From IMG/VR virus record IMGVR_UViG_3300027734_000099, positions 1-53,198 of that record: a DNA stretch of 53,198 nucleotides; one strand, 5' to 3'. The first letter of the stretch is position 1; every line of letters starts with the position of its first letter. Origin of the DNA: a virus. The notes beneath the pieces were generated by a model. That model had not been told where the DNA came from, ran no database searches, and worked only from the letters and a program-made list of their open reading frames with translations. The position numbers and the translations under genes are program-made. This document shows positions 1-8,002 of this stretch, one piece after another.

Positions 1-275
1 AAAGACGCTCCTCGACCAAATGTAAAGTTAATGATGTAATCGGTAAACGCACGATAATAGTTATAAACCATCTGGGACTCGCCTACTTCACGGCGGTACG
101 ACCAGTGGTGCCCAAGATACATCGCCCAGTTAAGCGAGTAACGATTTAATCTCGGACCATGTACTTCAAATTCTTCATCCGCAAGTTCTACTAAACCAAG
201 GGGCGAAATAGAGATAGTTAAGTCAGAGGACGCAGCTCTGTAACTGGGAGGTGAAAAATCAATACCACCAGCCAT
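1..275 (-). CDS. Portal protein, N-terminal part (cut by window edge)
   Basis: The gene starts at an ATG at 275 behind a GGGGAG ribosome site and runs off the left edge, so only 91 residues are visible. They contain NWAMYLGHHWSYRR followed by NYYRAFTDYIINFTFGRG, a pattern I know from portal proteins of actinobacteriophages. The portal forms the ring at one capsid vertex through which DNA is pumped and to which the tail attaches. It lies downstream of the large terminase on the same strand, the usual packaging order. Capsid genes are expected further left, outside the window. The assignment rests on this N-terminal signature and position only. Confidence 0.82.
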   Translation of the reverse strand, partial: MAGGIDFSPPSYRAASSDLTISISPLGLVELADEEFEVHGPRLNRYSLNWAMYLGHHWSYRREVGESQMVYNYYRAFTDYIINFTFGRGAS

Positions 276-293
276 TATTCACAACTCCCCATC

Positions 294-563
294 TTAATTT
301 TTAAAACCTCTTTGTTTTTCTTTTCGTTTCTTCTCTGCTTCTTTACGCTTTTTAGCGTCTTCTGCATCTTGCTTTTCGTCACGAAGTTTTGGATCAACGT
401 CACGCTTTGAAGCTACGAACTTCCCTCCTTGACGAGCATACTCGTCCTTTAACCACTTACTAGCGGGAAAAGATAAATTCTTTGTTCCTCGAGATGGATA
501 CTTAGCTTTAGCTTGACTTCTTAACAAATTCCAAAGTTTTGGATTTGCAGGTGTGTCCGCCAA
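294..563 (-). CDS. Small basic hypothetical protein between terminase and portal
   Basis: 89 residues. The first half is compact and contains the segment FPASKWLKDEYARQGGKFV. The last third is a highly charged, probably helical tail rich in Lys, Glu and Arg (DAKKRKEAEKKRKEKQ). The compact part vaguely resembles small viral proteins of the DUF5872 type, from memory and unverified. The ATG at 563 is preceded by an AGAGGAT-type ribosome site. It sits between the large terminase and portal genes, so a role in head assembly or packaging is possible, but no function is assigned. Confidence 0.7.
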   Translation of the reverse strand: MADTPANPKLWNLLRSQAKAKYPSRGTKNLSFPASKWLKDEYARQGGKFVASKRDVDPKLRDEKQDAEDAKKRKEAEKKRKEKQRGFKN

Positions 564-642
564 TTTAGATCCTCTCTAAGTAAAGACTCCCAACCCCCGG
601 AGAAGGGGTACGGGGGTTGGAAGCCTCTACAGTCTACTGTAC

Positions 643-1050
643 TTAGTCTGCTACTTGAGCAGGATTCATGCGTTGGTAGCGTCCACCTGAGCGGATAACT
701 TCTTCAATAACAACCTGTGAGTGATCACCAAAGTTGCCTTGTGAAAATTCTGCGTTAAAGGCTGGAGCTTCTGGCCATGCGGCTGAACCAACATGTGCAC
801 GTTGCTTCATTGTTTCTTCTGGATACTTTTCAAACACGTTAGTGTTGTGGTTTGGACGACCAGCTGGGGTGTCATAACCTTGATCCAAGCCAAGCTGAAA
901 ATCGCTTGGTACATCTGTGTCAGTTGCAATGCCTTCTTCAAAACGTAGTGGTCCACGTTGTCCAGCTACTGCGCCTGCCATCTTGCGTTCATATGTTGCG
1001 CCAACCTTCTCAGGGAATTGAGGTGTTGGAGCAATGTTTTCTACTGCCAT
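643..1050 (-). CDS. Hypothetical protein downstream of terminase
   Basis: 135 residues starting at MAVENIAPTPQF. I chose the ATG at 1050 because GGAGAAATAAC directly precedes it; an upstream in-frame start at 1068 would lie over that ribosome site. The protein is mostly polar and Pro/Gly-rich with no signal peptide or membrane segment. The C-terminus EVIRSGGRYQRMNPAQVAD looks like an ordered motif. It lies 77 bases after the large terminase stop on the same strand. Not recognised. The virion gene context suggests a structural or packaging accessory. Confidence 0.75.
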   Translation of the reverse strand: MAVENIAPTPQFPEKVGATYERKMAGAVAGQRGPLRFEEGIATDTDVPSDFQLGLDQGYDTPAGRPNHNTNVFEKYPEETMKQRAHVGSAAWPEAPAFNAEFSQGNFGDHSQVVIEEVIRSGGRYQRMNPAQVAD

Positions 1051-1127
1051 GTTATTTCTCCTATGCATAGGGATTGAGGGTCCTCAGGTATAAGTCTCTA
1101 CCCTGGGGCTAGTTTTTAAATGCTAAA

Positions 1128-2723
1128 TTAAGAAAAAAATGGAGAAGCACTAACTTCTACCGTCGGCATAACCATATCCTGAGTCATAGCGCAGGCGATG
1201 GCTAAAGAGTCCACAAAGTCGTCGTGGGCGTGGGCTTCATCAGGGGCAGCCACTAAAAAGTTTGGCCCCTTGTATTGGACTTCAGCATCCGTCATTTGTT
1301 GGTAAAACTTCTTCCAAAGACGTAAACGACGTGTTTTTGCATGGGCTGGCCAAGAAACCATCTGTCGTTGAATTAAAGCTTGTAGGTGTTTCCAACGTTT
1401 AGATTGCTCTGTTGGACTTGAGGTAATAGGAACTACTTCAGCTCTAGGCATTAAAACTTTGAGTCGGCCTGCTACAGCATCTCCAACACCGTTGGAGTCC
1501 ACCCCAATTGCTAAGACGTCGTAGTTCCCAAGGAAGTTAACAATCTGGAAGTATTGCTCTTCCCAGTCATCTCCTTGGATCTCAAGCCAGTTTAAAATAC
1601 GATGGTCGTAATAGCCAAACTCATCAGGACGATCCCAGTCAACCCACACAACAGTAACAACCGTAGAGTCCATTTTTCTAGCGGGGTCAATACCAACAAC
1701 GACGGGAGATCTATGCCAACTTTTAACAAGCTCTTGGGAAGTATCACCAAGATCATCCATAATCGTTGAAGTGACGAACATGCCTCTTTCAAGAAGCCAC
1801 TTACAGTTGTAAGACATTTGGAATTCATCTGAGTCTTCTCCTACTCGTAACATTTCTTTTTTAATAAACTTTTCGTAGTTATCGTTAAACTTAGCTACAT
1901 CTCGCCAATCCCATTGAAAGTGGTTCTGTTTTGCAGAACGTCCAGTTTGCCTACGCTTGTTTAGTTGGATAGCTCTGTAAAAGTTATTTTTAGATGTAGT
2001 AGGGGTTCCGGTCTTTACAATAGTTGCGTTGTAGTAAGCACCCATAGGAGAAATAGACTTAGATACCACAAAGTCATCTGCTTCTTGACACTCATCAATA
2101 ATGATTAGGTGGAAAGACTTAGATTCAATTTTTGCGCGAGGGTTGGCTGTCATCATCATTAGCGTAGATCCTGAGTTCTTTAGCTTGATGTTACGCACAA
2201 CTCCAGGAGTTTTAGTAGCCATATCGTCTATCTCTGGATCACCCAGTACCTCAAGAGCTCGTTCACTAGTTAAACGTGAAACTGTTCTTCCGTACAAAGT
2301 TTCTACCTGTGACTGAATAGGTGCAAACATTCCCACCCAAATACCATCACCAAACTTACCTAGTAGATCTGGATACATCTTTGCAAGGCGAGGAAGGATA
2401 ACCATTAAGGTAGCTACAGTGTTAGCAATTGTCTCTGATTTACCTGACTGACGAGAAGCAAGAGCAGTTACTTCTTCGCCGTCGTTAATGATTACAGACT
2501 CAATAATGCGTCTAGCAAGCGGCTCTTGATATGCGTGAAGCTTATGCCCTACAAGCATTTCCATGAAGGCCATGATCTTGTCTATTAGGGCTTTAACAAA
2601 CTCTTTAGAGAGTTCGTCTAATTCATCAGGTACTTCCTCAGAAAATTCGTCGTCTTCTTGATCTAACTCATCCTCTACATAAAGCTCTTCAAATTGATCT
2701 TCGTTGTACTCAAAATCATCCAT
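1128..2723 (-). CDS. Terminase large subunit
   Basis: 531 residues, a normal TerL length. TerL is the motor ATPase and nuclease that cuts concatemeric phage DNA and pumps it into the prohead through the portal. The first ~40 residues are an acidic tail. The Walker A variant ASRQSGKS lies near residue 90 and Walker B LIIIDECQEAD near residue 205. The C-terminal RNase H-like nuclease shows the expected acidic residues in VGIDPARKMDS, IGVDSNGVGD and HDDFVDSLAIA. The start overlaps the upstream gene by 8 bases and has no clear ribosome site, so translational coupling is likely. The portal gene follows on the same strand. Confidence 0.95.
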   Translation of the reverse strand: MDDFEYNEDQFEELYVEDELDQEDDEFSEEVPDELDELSKEFVKALIDKIMAFMEMLVGHKLHAYQEPLARRIIESVIINDGEEVTALASRQSGKSETIANTVATLMVILPRLAKMYPDLLGKFGDGIWVGMFAPIQSQVETLYGRTVSRLTSERALEVLGDPEIDDMATKTPGVVRNIKLKNSGSTLMMMTANPRAKIESKSFHLIIIDECQEADDFVVSKSISPMGAYYNATIVKTGTPTTSKNNFYRAIQLNKRRQTGRSAKQNHFQWDWRDVAKFNDNYEKFIKKEMLRVGEDSDEFQMSYNCKWLLERGMFVTSTIMDDLGDTSQELVKSWHRSPVVVGIDPARKMDSTVVTVVWVDWDRPDEFGYYDHRILNWLEIQGDDWEEQYFQIVNFLGNYDVLAIGVDSNGVGDAVAGRLKVLMPRAEVVPITSSPTEQSKRWKHLQALIQRQMVSWPAHAKTRRLRLWKKFYQQMTDAEVQYKGPNFLVAAPDEAHAHDDFVDSLAIACAMTQDMVMPTVEVSASPFFS

Positions 2724-2967
2724 TAGCGTGTCGCTTTACCAAAGATTCTAGGATTACGTGCAAAGCTTCTGCACCAACTCGAGCCTCTTCTAAAGTTCCC
2801 GCATCCTTTGTTTTTTGCCAACTAGATAGGTTGCGACCAATTGTATAGAGAGCATTTTCTGTCCAGGGAATTAACTCACCTGTGGGCAGTGCTTCTACAC
2901 GTTTTTCAATACGAGATTTTTCCTTTTCAGCCTTAGCTGCAGAGTTTTTCTTAAAATTAATACCCAT
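2716..2967 (-). CDS. Hypothetical protein directly upstream of large terminase
   Basis: 83 residues from MGINFKKNSAAK. This ATG at 2967 has a GGAG site at proper distance. The protein is charged and helical: a Lys/Glu-rich N-terminal helix, then a segment ending VILESLVKRHANG. It overlaps the terminase start by 8 bases and the preceding gene by 11, so the three are coupled. Position and size would suit a small terminase subunit, but I see no DNA-binding motif that proves it. Function unassigned. Confidence 0.7.
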   Translation of the reverse strand: MGINFKKNSAAKAEKEKSRIEKRVEALPTGELIPWTENALYTIGRNLSSWQKTKDAGTLEEARVGAEALHVILESLVKRHANG

Positions 2968-3250
2968 CGTCTTGTGCTCCGAATCTAACAAAGTCCCAGT
3001 TAACTTCTTCTTCTGGTAATGCCCGTCCACGTACAGCGTTTGTTAATGCTTGACTTTCATCATAGGATGAATTCCAATGACCAATAACTATTGCCAGTCT
3101 AGTGAATGGAAGGCGAATTGAAACTCCAACCCCGCCTCTAAAAGGAAAATCTATTTCTTGAGTTTCAGCTTTTTCCCAAAGAATTGGTGGCTTTACTGGA
3201 TAAACCAAGGTATGCCAATAAAAAGGTCCGATATCTCTTGGGTTTGCCAA
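2957..3250 (-). CDS. Hypothetical protein
   Basis: 97 residues, no Cys motif, signal peptide or membrane segment. The sequence is a mix of short hydrophobic stretches (VGVSIRLPFTRLAIVIGHW) and an acidic C-terminus, likely a small globular beta-rich protein. It overlaps the next gene start by 11 bases and begins 2 bases after the previous stop, so it belongs to the terminase operon. Not recognised. Confidence 0.7.
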   Translation of the reverse strand: MANPRDIGPFYWHTLVYPVKPPILWEKAETQEIDFPFRGGVGVSIRLPFTRLAIVIGHWNSSYDESQALTNAVRGRALPEEEVNWDFVRFGAQDDGY

Positions 3251-3252
3251 TC

Positions 3253-3513
3253 TTAAGCCTCACAATCATGATCCATTACCTCTGCTTCACGCAAGTGTTC
3301 TGCACAGAGTTTACACCGAAACCATCTAGATGGTTGAAAGTTATTTTGTGCGGTTCCACCAGAAGGTACATCTACACCACCATCAGGTTGTGGAACATAG
3401 TCAGTAACCACTTCCGGTGATCTAAACAGTTCAGGTGGAAATGGTCCTTTAGGCTGATGCGCTGTCTCCGGTACGGGATGCCCTTGTTTCGTAACGATGC
3501 GCTCAATACGCAT
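3253..3513 (-). CDS. Small putative zinc-binding protein
   Basis: 86 residues. The N-terminal 60 residues are Pro-rich and probably disordered. The C-terminus carries CKLC followed 15 residues later by HDC, a possible C2HC zinc site (RWFRCKLCAEHLREAEVMDH). The start codon is shared with the upstream stop (TAATG), so it is translated by coupling. Similar short CxxC modules recur in this genome. Function unknown. Confidence 0.65.
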   Translation of the reverse strand: MRIERIVTKQGHPVPETAHQPKGPFPPELFRSPEVVTDYVPQPDGGVDVPSGGTAQNNFQPSRWFRCKLCAEHLREAEVMDHDCEA

Positions 3514-3671
3514 TATTCAGCCGGTGTGTCAGTTGTTTTCTTTGTTGTCTTCTTTGGTTCTTCCACTACAGGCTCCGCAATTACTTCTGGAGCTGGTGTC
3601 TCTTTTGGGGCTTCTGTTACCTCAGGAGATACAGGTTGTGGTGTATTCCACGGTGCTGACCATGTTGCCAT
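3513..3671 (-). CDS. Short Pro/Glu/Thr-rich protein
   Basis: 52 residues beginning MATWSAPWNTPQPVSPEV. The body consists almost only of Pro, Glu, Val, Thr, Ala and Lys, so it is disordered. GAGGAATATCAC precedes the ATG at 3671. It is the first gene of the leftward packaging operon; its TAA overlaps the ATG of the next gene by one base. Not recognised. A linker or scaffold-like role is only a guess. Confidence 0.6.
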   Translation of the reverse strand: MATWSAPWNTPQPVSPEVTEAPKETPAPEVIAEPVVEEPKKTTKKTTDTPAE

Positions 3672-3703
3672 GTGATATTCCTCTCAAATAATTAAAAACT
3701 ATT

Positions 3704-3737
3704 CTACAGGGGTTTCTTGGTTGCTGACCCCCTGTAG
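3704..3737. terminator. Hairpin in the divergent spacer 3672-3893
   Basis: CTACAGGGG (3704-3712) pairs perfectly with CCCCTGTAG (3729-3737) around a 16-base loop. It lies in the spacer between the leftward packaging genes and the rightward lysozyme-like gene. No clear T-run follows on either side, so it may shape the 5' leader rather than terminate. Confidence 0.5.
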
Positions 3738-3756
3738 TTACTGCTACGGTATATCC

Positions 3757-3778
3757 ATGGCCCAGGAGACTGGGCCAT
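3757..3778. terminator. Hairpin with GAGA loop
   Basis: ATGGCCCAG, loop GAGA, CTGGGCCAT: nine perfect pairs closed by a GNRA-type tetraloop. The terminator at 4442-4465 has the same GAGA loop and a GGCCC stem core, so the lysozyme-like gene is bracketed by two related hairpins. No T-tract follows here. It may insulate the gene from readthrough. Confidence 0.5.
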
Positions 3779-3893
3779 CACTAACTACGTAACAAAAGGG
3801 TTGCAGTACGAATTCGGCAGACATAGGCCGGGTTGCTTTATGTGGGTGACAGTCACATCGAGTAAGAACTGGCCTTCTAGCCTAGGAGATAGT

Positions 3894-4433
3894 GTGCATA
3901 AAGATGCAAAATCGCAAATCGCAATACTGGTGGCCTATTTAATGCTTATATGCGGGATTCCCGTAGCAATGGCCGCAGAAAATAAATCAGACAGCCCAAC
4001 ACAAACAATAGTAGAGGTCGTAGATCCACTCGACAAATACCGTGGGGCAACAGACCTGACTAATAGCGAGTTGAAAGACCTGCTATCCCTAGTCGGATTC
4101 AAAGGCAACAACCTAAAAGTAGCTTGGTCAGTAGTTATGAAAGAGTCCAGGGGTAACCCAGACTCACATAACAAGACTTCAGCCACAGGGGACAACTCCT
4201 ATGGATTATTTCAGATCAATATGTTTGGCGATCTGGCAGAAAGCCGTAGAGAGAAGTTTGGTATCAAAACCGACGTGGAACTATTAGACCCGGTAATAAA
4301 CGCTCAAGCAGCGTTCTACATGACTGGTAGGGGAACAAATTGGAGTTCTTGGGGTTACGGCCCTGAAGCTTACGATGGGGACCCTGAAGAACCAGGCATT
4401 ACTAAATGGTTTGATGATTTCACTAAAAATTAA
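3894..4433 (+). CDS. Secreted lysozyme-like / lytic transglycosylase-like protein
   Basis: 179 residues if translation starts at the GTG at 3894, which has GGAGATA five bases upstream; longer in-frame starts lack a ribosome site. A short basic N-terminus and a hydrophobic stretch (IAILVAYLMLICGIPVAMA) form a signal peptide with likely cleavage before AENK. The domain that follows has WSVVMKESRGNP, with the candidate catalytic Glu, then SYGLFQINMFG, as in SLT/lysozyme folds that cleave the glycan strand of peptidoglycan. It stands alone on the plus strand between two minus operons. It could be a lysin or a wall-remodelling enzyme; a second lysin lies at 37512. Confidence 0.78.
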   Translation: MHKDAKSQIAILVAYLMLICGIPVAMAAENKSDSPTQTIVEVVDPLDKYRGATDLTNSELKDLLSLVGFKGNNLKVAWSVVMKESRGNPDSHNKTSATGDNSYGLFQINMFGDLAESRREKFGIKTDVELLDPVINAQAAFYMTGRGTNWSSWGYGPEAYDGDPEEPGITKWFDDFTKN

Positions 4434-4441
4434 ATAATAGT

Positions 4442-4465
4442 AAAGGCCCGGGAGACCGGGCCTTT
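4442..4465. terminator. Bidirectional Rho-independent terminator
   Basis: AAAGGCCCGG, loop GAGA, CCGGGCCTTT: ten pairs, with a T-run on the plus strand (TTTT then CTATTT) and an A-run on the other side. It separates two converging genes, the lysozyme-like gene on plus and the HNH gene on minus, and should work in both directions. Confidence 0.9.
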
Positions 4466-4470
4466 TCTAT

Positions 4471-4761
4471 TTACTTTTCGTTTTCTTTCTTACCAGCTCT
4501 TCGTTTATTCTCTTTTGCGGTGTTCTTACCATGCTTCAATGCCCTTAGGTTTCCTTTAGAGTCATTGCTGTGGTTGTTGTCCTTGTGGTCAACATCCGTT
4601 CCTCTAGGTAGTTTTCCGTTTTTAGATTCGTAATCGGCACGAGCCTTGTTTTTCGATGTTGTAACCCACTTACCGTTTACTTTTTTCTTGTAAACGTAGA
4701 TAGGGCGACCTCCATTCGCTTTGGAACCTTTGTAGGGACCAAACTTTTTTTCTTCAGCCAT
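4471..4761 (-). CDS. HNH-type endonuclease-like protein
   Basis: 96 residues from MAEEKKFGPYKG; this ATG has GGGAGATAGTA directly upstream. The core DVDHKDNNHSNDSKGNLR matches the HNH pattern: paired His and Asn residues that hold a metal and cut DNA. The N-terminal GRPIYVYKKKVNGKW is a small beta unit often preceding HNH cores, and the C-terminus is a Lys-rich tail. It is the last gene of the leftward virion operon, next to the bidirectional terminator. It might aid packaging or be a homing-type enzyme. Confidence 0.7.
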   Translation of the reverse strand: MAEEKKFGPYKGSKANGGRPIYVYKKKVNGKWVTTSKNKARADYESKNGKLPRGTDVDHKDNNHSNDSKGNLRALKHGKNTAKENKRRAGKKENEK

Positions 4762-5044
4762 TACTATCTCCCTTGCACGCACATGATGCGTTTAACTTAC
4801 CACAAGGACCGCAGGTAAAACGTTCGTGTGATTCTAAAGAACCTTGAGATTCAAGAGCATTCTCATACTTGTGCACTTCTTTGTAGCTATTAAACTTAAC
4901 GCCGTAGGTAGATGACGCATTAACAACTTGCGGCTCATTCCAAGGACGTGCAGCTTTAGAGGTACGGTCTGCTACAGACATGCGTACAACGCCGCCTCTA
5001 CCGTCCCTAGAACCGTAATGAAGGTCTTTCTTTGAGCGTCCCAT
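4754..5044 (-). CDS. Hypothetical protein with C-terminal Cys cluster
   Basis: 96 residues. The C-terminus holds CGPCGKLNASCAC, a four-Cys pattern that could bind zinc. The N-terminal half is basic and Gly/Arg-rich (GSRDGRGGVVRM). It overlaps the HNH gene by 8 bases and its ATG overlaps the stop of the gene upstream, so the three genes are coupled. Not recognised beyond the Cys cluster. Confidence 0.65.
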   Translation of the reverse strand: MGRSKKDLHYGSRDGRGGVVRMSVADRTSKAARPWNEPQVVNASSTYGVKFNSYKEVHKYENALESQGSLESHERFTCGPCGKLNASCACKGDSNG

Positions 5045-5226
5045 TAGTTTTGGTGCTCCCCACTAGCTCCGCGTCCAGGCTTAACATAGCCGTGAAAATC
5101 AGGTGCAGGAGGCTGCTCGTAAGGTAGCCCTGTTAAGTACTCAGCAGCTTCTCTTGCGTTATGTCGCAAAGATTTCTGCTTAGTAGACTTAGGGGGTTCT
5201 GGAGTAAAGTTCTTTACCCTAGACAT
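5044..5226 (-). CDS. Short hypothetical protein
   Basis: 60 residues, Pro- and Lys-rich, with one likely helix (SLRHNAREAAEYLTGL) and a Pro/Gly-rich tail. Soluble, no Cys. It starts 2 bases after the stop of the large upstream gene and shares its stop with the next start. Not recognised; by context a minor virion or assembly protein. Confidence 0.6.
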   Translation of the reverse strand: MSRVKNFTPEPPKSTKQKSLRHNAREAAEYLTGLPYEQPPAPDFHGYVKPGRGASGEHQN

Positions 5227-5228
5227 TG

Positions 5229-7259
5229 TTAGTCAGCTTTCTTCTTTGGTCCGACTTTTAGTCTGTCCAAAACAGAGTCAGCTGATTCTTCTGTCTCAAA
5301 GTCTTTATTATTTGGTTGCTTACCAAATGGTTGCTTTGCAGCACCCTGTAAAGTCTTAGAGGTTTCAGAGATTGGCTGTGTTGTTCCGGCCATGTAGAAA
5401 GCGTTGCTACGACCTTCTTTAACTTCAAAGTCTGGGAATAGGCTTAGTTGTTCCATAGGCTTAGGGGCGGCTGCTCTATCTTTCTTAGCCTTACCCTTTC
5501 CACCAGGACGTACAGCAAGTTCTTTTCCAGCACTCTTCTGAGAAGCTAAGCTACCTTGAGCTGCAAGAGCTTTGACTTCTTGAGCACCAGTCATCTCTGT
5601 AGTATCGATAGCAAACTGTTGACCTCGGTTTGATTCTGGTTTCCAATTACGATCTGTTGGTTCGTATCTAGAAATGCGATTAACTTCATCTGCAACTTTA
5701 ATTCTAGGTGCCATTTCTTCTTCAGTCCAAGGCTTTGATTGCTTACTTGCCTTCTGACCAATTTTTTCTGTCTGACTCTTAGAAAGTGGACCCTCTAGAC
5801 GTTGATACTTAGCAGGAGAAACCTGTTCAATTACAGGCTTTGGTACACCAGTTCCTGGAAGTACGGGTTGTGAGAACTGAGCTCCCTTACCTGTACTTGT
5901 AAATGTTGGAAGGTCTGTTGGTGGTTTTGAACCAACGAGGACTTCGCCCTTCTTAGCCTTAGGTGGGTACGGAGCTGCATCTGCTCGTGGTCCTCTAGGA
6001 GCCTTTGGCACAAGTATTGGTGCGGTATCTTCAACGTTTGTTGGTGTGTATCGATACTTCTTATCTGCAGGCTGAGTGCTAGAACCATGAGGACGTGTTG
6101 CGGCCTTTGGACGAGAGCTAACTGCAGGTGTTGTACTTCTTGCAACTTTTTTCTTACCAATTTGCTTCATTCCACGAGGAACTAAGCCGCTTACTGTATT
6201 AGCAATTTCTGTTGCAATATCTCCACCACGCTTACGAGAAGCCTTTGATGGACCATGCTCACTTAACATCTCTACACGCATGTGGTCTACAAGATCAATT
6301 CCAGCAGCTGGAGTGTATTGACGGTAAACAGTTTTTCCACCGGCAACCTTCATTGAGTCCCAGCCCTCATGTGAGCGAGTTACTACTGGCTTTCCTTGAA
6401 CATCTCTTGTTACACGTGCAACTTTTCCTTTTGTACGAGTAAACGCAGATGGCATGTCTGGGTGATTTGCAGCAACAGGAATTAGTTCCTTAGTGCTTGG
6501 ATGTTCCCAAAGTGCACCTTCTTTAGGTGTGTGAGTAATTTGACGCTTAGAGTCTTCGTGCTCTTGTGCAATCTTATGCAAACCATGTACGTAAGTCTCA
6601 AGACGCTGACCAGATTGTGAAGCAGCGTTCTTGTACACCTCTTCATCAGCAATACCAAAGGTATGCATAACCTTTGCTAAACGGTGATGATGTCCACCAA
6701 ATACGCTTAAAGGAGTTGCAGGAGAATCAGTTGGGCTAACACCATTAACAGTTTTACCTGTGCGTGCAGCGATCTCACGGTCACGAGTGTGTAGTGCAAC
6801 AGCACGGTCTAAGTGACCCTGTTCTTCTCCAGGAAGTCCCATACCAGACTTCATACGATCAATAAGATTGATTGCTACATCTGGCTTATCTGTTACGTTA
6901 ACAGACGCAGGTACTGCACCACCTTCAGGACGTGAAGGTAGTTTTCCAAAATCAAGTACTGTAGTTTTGTTTACGCGGCCGGTACCTACATTGCCAGCAG
7001 CTGCACGTGCTTCTTGCCCTGGAGTAATCTCTTCAATGTTTGGCTTAGAACGTAGAGGATCTGCAACAGCAGGTGCATCCTTAGGGGCGGAGGTACTTGA
7101 AGGCAAACCTTCCATGCGCTCAGCATTTCCTGCTTGAATACTCTCGTTACTAGCGTCTTTAGCTTGAGCAACAATTACTTCATCTGCTCTTTGTGAAATC
7201 TTTTTTAAACCTTCTTTAGCTGCACCTGCGCTAGGAATGTTACGAGTATCTTTAGCCAT
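5229..7259 (-). CDS. Large low-complexity virion-operon protein
   Basis: 676 residues, basic, Ala/Lys/Pro/Ser-rich and probably largely disordered at both ends. The most ordered part is about residues 150-345, His-rich (FGGHHHRLAKVMHTFGIADE) and ending in a segment around GKTVYRQYTPAAG. Residues 604-608 are QLSLF, the consensus beta-clamp-binding pentapeptide, in a Pro-flanked tail. GGAGG precedes the ATG by 9 bases. It sits between small virion-type genes, so an internal head or tail-associated protein is plausible. Not recognised as a known family. Confidence 0.75.
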   Translation of the reverse strand: MAKDTRNIPSAGAAKEGLKKISQRADEVIVAQAKDASNESIQAGNAERMEGLPSSTSAPKDAPAVADPLRSKPNIEEITPGQEARAAAGNVGTGRVNKTTVLDFGKLPSRPEGGAVPASVNVTDKPDVAINLIDRMKSGMGLPGEEQGHLDRAVALHTRDREIAARTGKTVNGVSPTDSPATPLSVFGGHHHRLAKVMHTFGIADEEVYKNAASQSGQRLETYVHGLHKIAQEHEDSKRQITHTPKEGALWEHPSTKELIPVAANHPDMPSAFTRTKGKVARVTRDVQGKPVVTRSHEGWDSMKVAGGKTVYRQYTPAAGIDLVDHMRVEMLSEHGPSKASRKRGGDIATEIANTVSGLVPRGMKQIGKKKVARSTTPAVSSRPKAATRPHGSSTQPADKKYRYTPTNVEDTAPILVPKAPRGPRADAAPYPPKAKKGEVLVGSKPPTDLPTFTSTGKGAQFSQPVLPGTGVPKPVIEQVSPAKYQRLEGPLSKSQTEKIGQKASKQSKPWTEEEMAPRIKVADEVNRISRYEPTDRNWKPESNRGQQFAIDTTEMTGAQEVKALAAQGSLASQKSAGKELAVRPGGKGKAKKDRAAAPKPMEQLSLFPDFEVKEGRSNAFYMAGTTQPISETSKTLQGAAKQPFGKQPNNKDFETEESADSVLDRLKVGPKKKAD

Positions 7260-7780
7260 TAGTAAGTGCCTCCACCTTTTGTAGGACGTGCACGACGTGG
7301 TGACTTAGTTGATGGTGGCTTAGGTGCTGCAGCACTTCCTGAAGAACGACCAGTTTTTGAAGTAGCACGTGATGTAGTTGGGGTTCCTGTTTCAGGTGTA
7401 CCAACCCCTGTTTGTGATCCAAGAGCACGATCTGCCAAACCTTTTTTCTGAAATGAAATTCCTGTTGCGCTTGACTGTGTTACGTCACTTAGATCAGCGC
7501 CTTCTTTTTTGTAGAAACGGGCGCGACTCTTTTCACGCTTAAACCCTGTGTTACCAAGATAATCTTTAGCTGCGGCATCTACAACAGCTTTGTGTGTAGC
7601 ACGTTCCTTAATATGTTCAGTGTCTATCTTTGCACGCTCTCCGTGCAACTCTAGTTGAAGCTGTGCCATTGAGCGGGCACGGTATTGATCGCCAATACCT
7701 CCAAATAACTTACCAATCCAATTTCCTGTTCCTCCACTACGGGGAGCAACAAAGCCCTGGTTATTCTGTGGTGCTGGCAT
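7259..7780 (-). CDS. Basic low-complexity hypothetical protein
   Basis: 173 residues. The N-terminal Gly-rich part (NWIGKLFGGIGDQYRARSM) leads into a long charged helix with LQLELHGERAKIDTEHIKER, followed by a Ser/Thr/Pro/Lys-rich tail ending RPTKGGGTY. Its stop is coupled to the start of the next gene. The composition is like that of the neighbouring 676-residue protein, and both may be packaged with DNA. No family recognised. Confidence 0.65.
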   Translation of the reverse strand: MPAPQNNQGFVAPRSGGTGNWIGKLFGGIGDQYRARSMAQLQLELHGERAKIDTEHIKERATHKAVVDAAAKDYLGNTGFKREKSRARFYKKEGADLSDVTQSSATGISFQKKGLADRALGSQTGVGTPETGTPTTSRATSKTGRSSGSAAAPKPPSTKSPRRARPTKGGGTY

Positions 7781-7801
7781 AATAAGGATCCGTTCCTTTG
7801 T

Positions 7802-8002
7802 TTAGATTAATATCATTTTAACTAGTGCGCCTGTTTTTGTAAGCGCATCTGCTTGTTCGTTATAGTGATGGGCGCAGAATGTTAAGACGCCTGTTGCAAA
7901 AAAGGCGCCAAATTGTGCTCTAGCAGAGCACTGGTCACATTGCTCCCGAACCCCCACCGTCAGAAGCTGTAGCTCCTGTTGATCCTCCAACATCTCCGCC
8001 AT
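7802..8002 (-). CDS. Small zinc-binding protein resembling DUF7455
   Basis: 66 residues from MAEMLEDQQELQLL, with AGGAG seven bases upstream. The core CDQCSARAQFGAFF then FCAHHYNEQADAL matches the pattern of small actinobacterial DUF7455 proteins (CxxC followed by C-x-H-H), likely one zinc ion. The first 68 bases overlap the 3' end of the preceding gene in another reading frame, an unusually long overlap here. The start could lie further 3', but the ribosome site favours this one. Confidence 0.65.
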   Translation of the reverse strand: MAEMLEDQQELQLLTVGVREQCDQCSARAQFGAFFATGVLTFCAHHYNEQADALTKTGALVKMILI

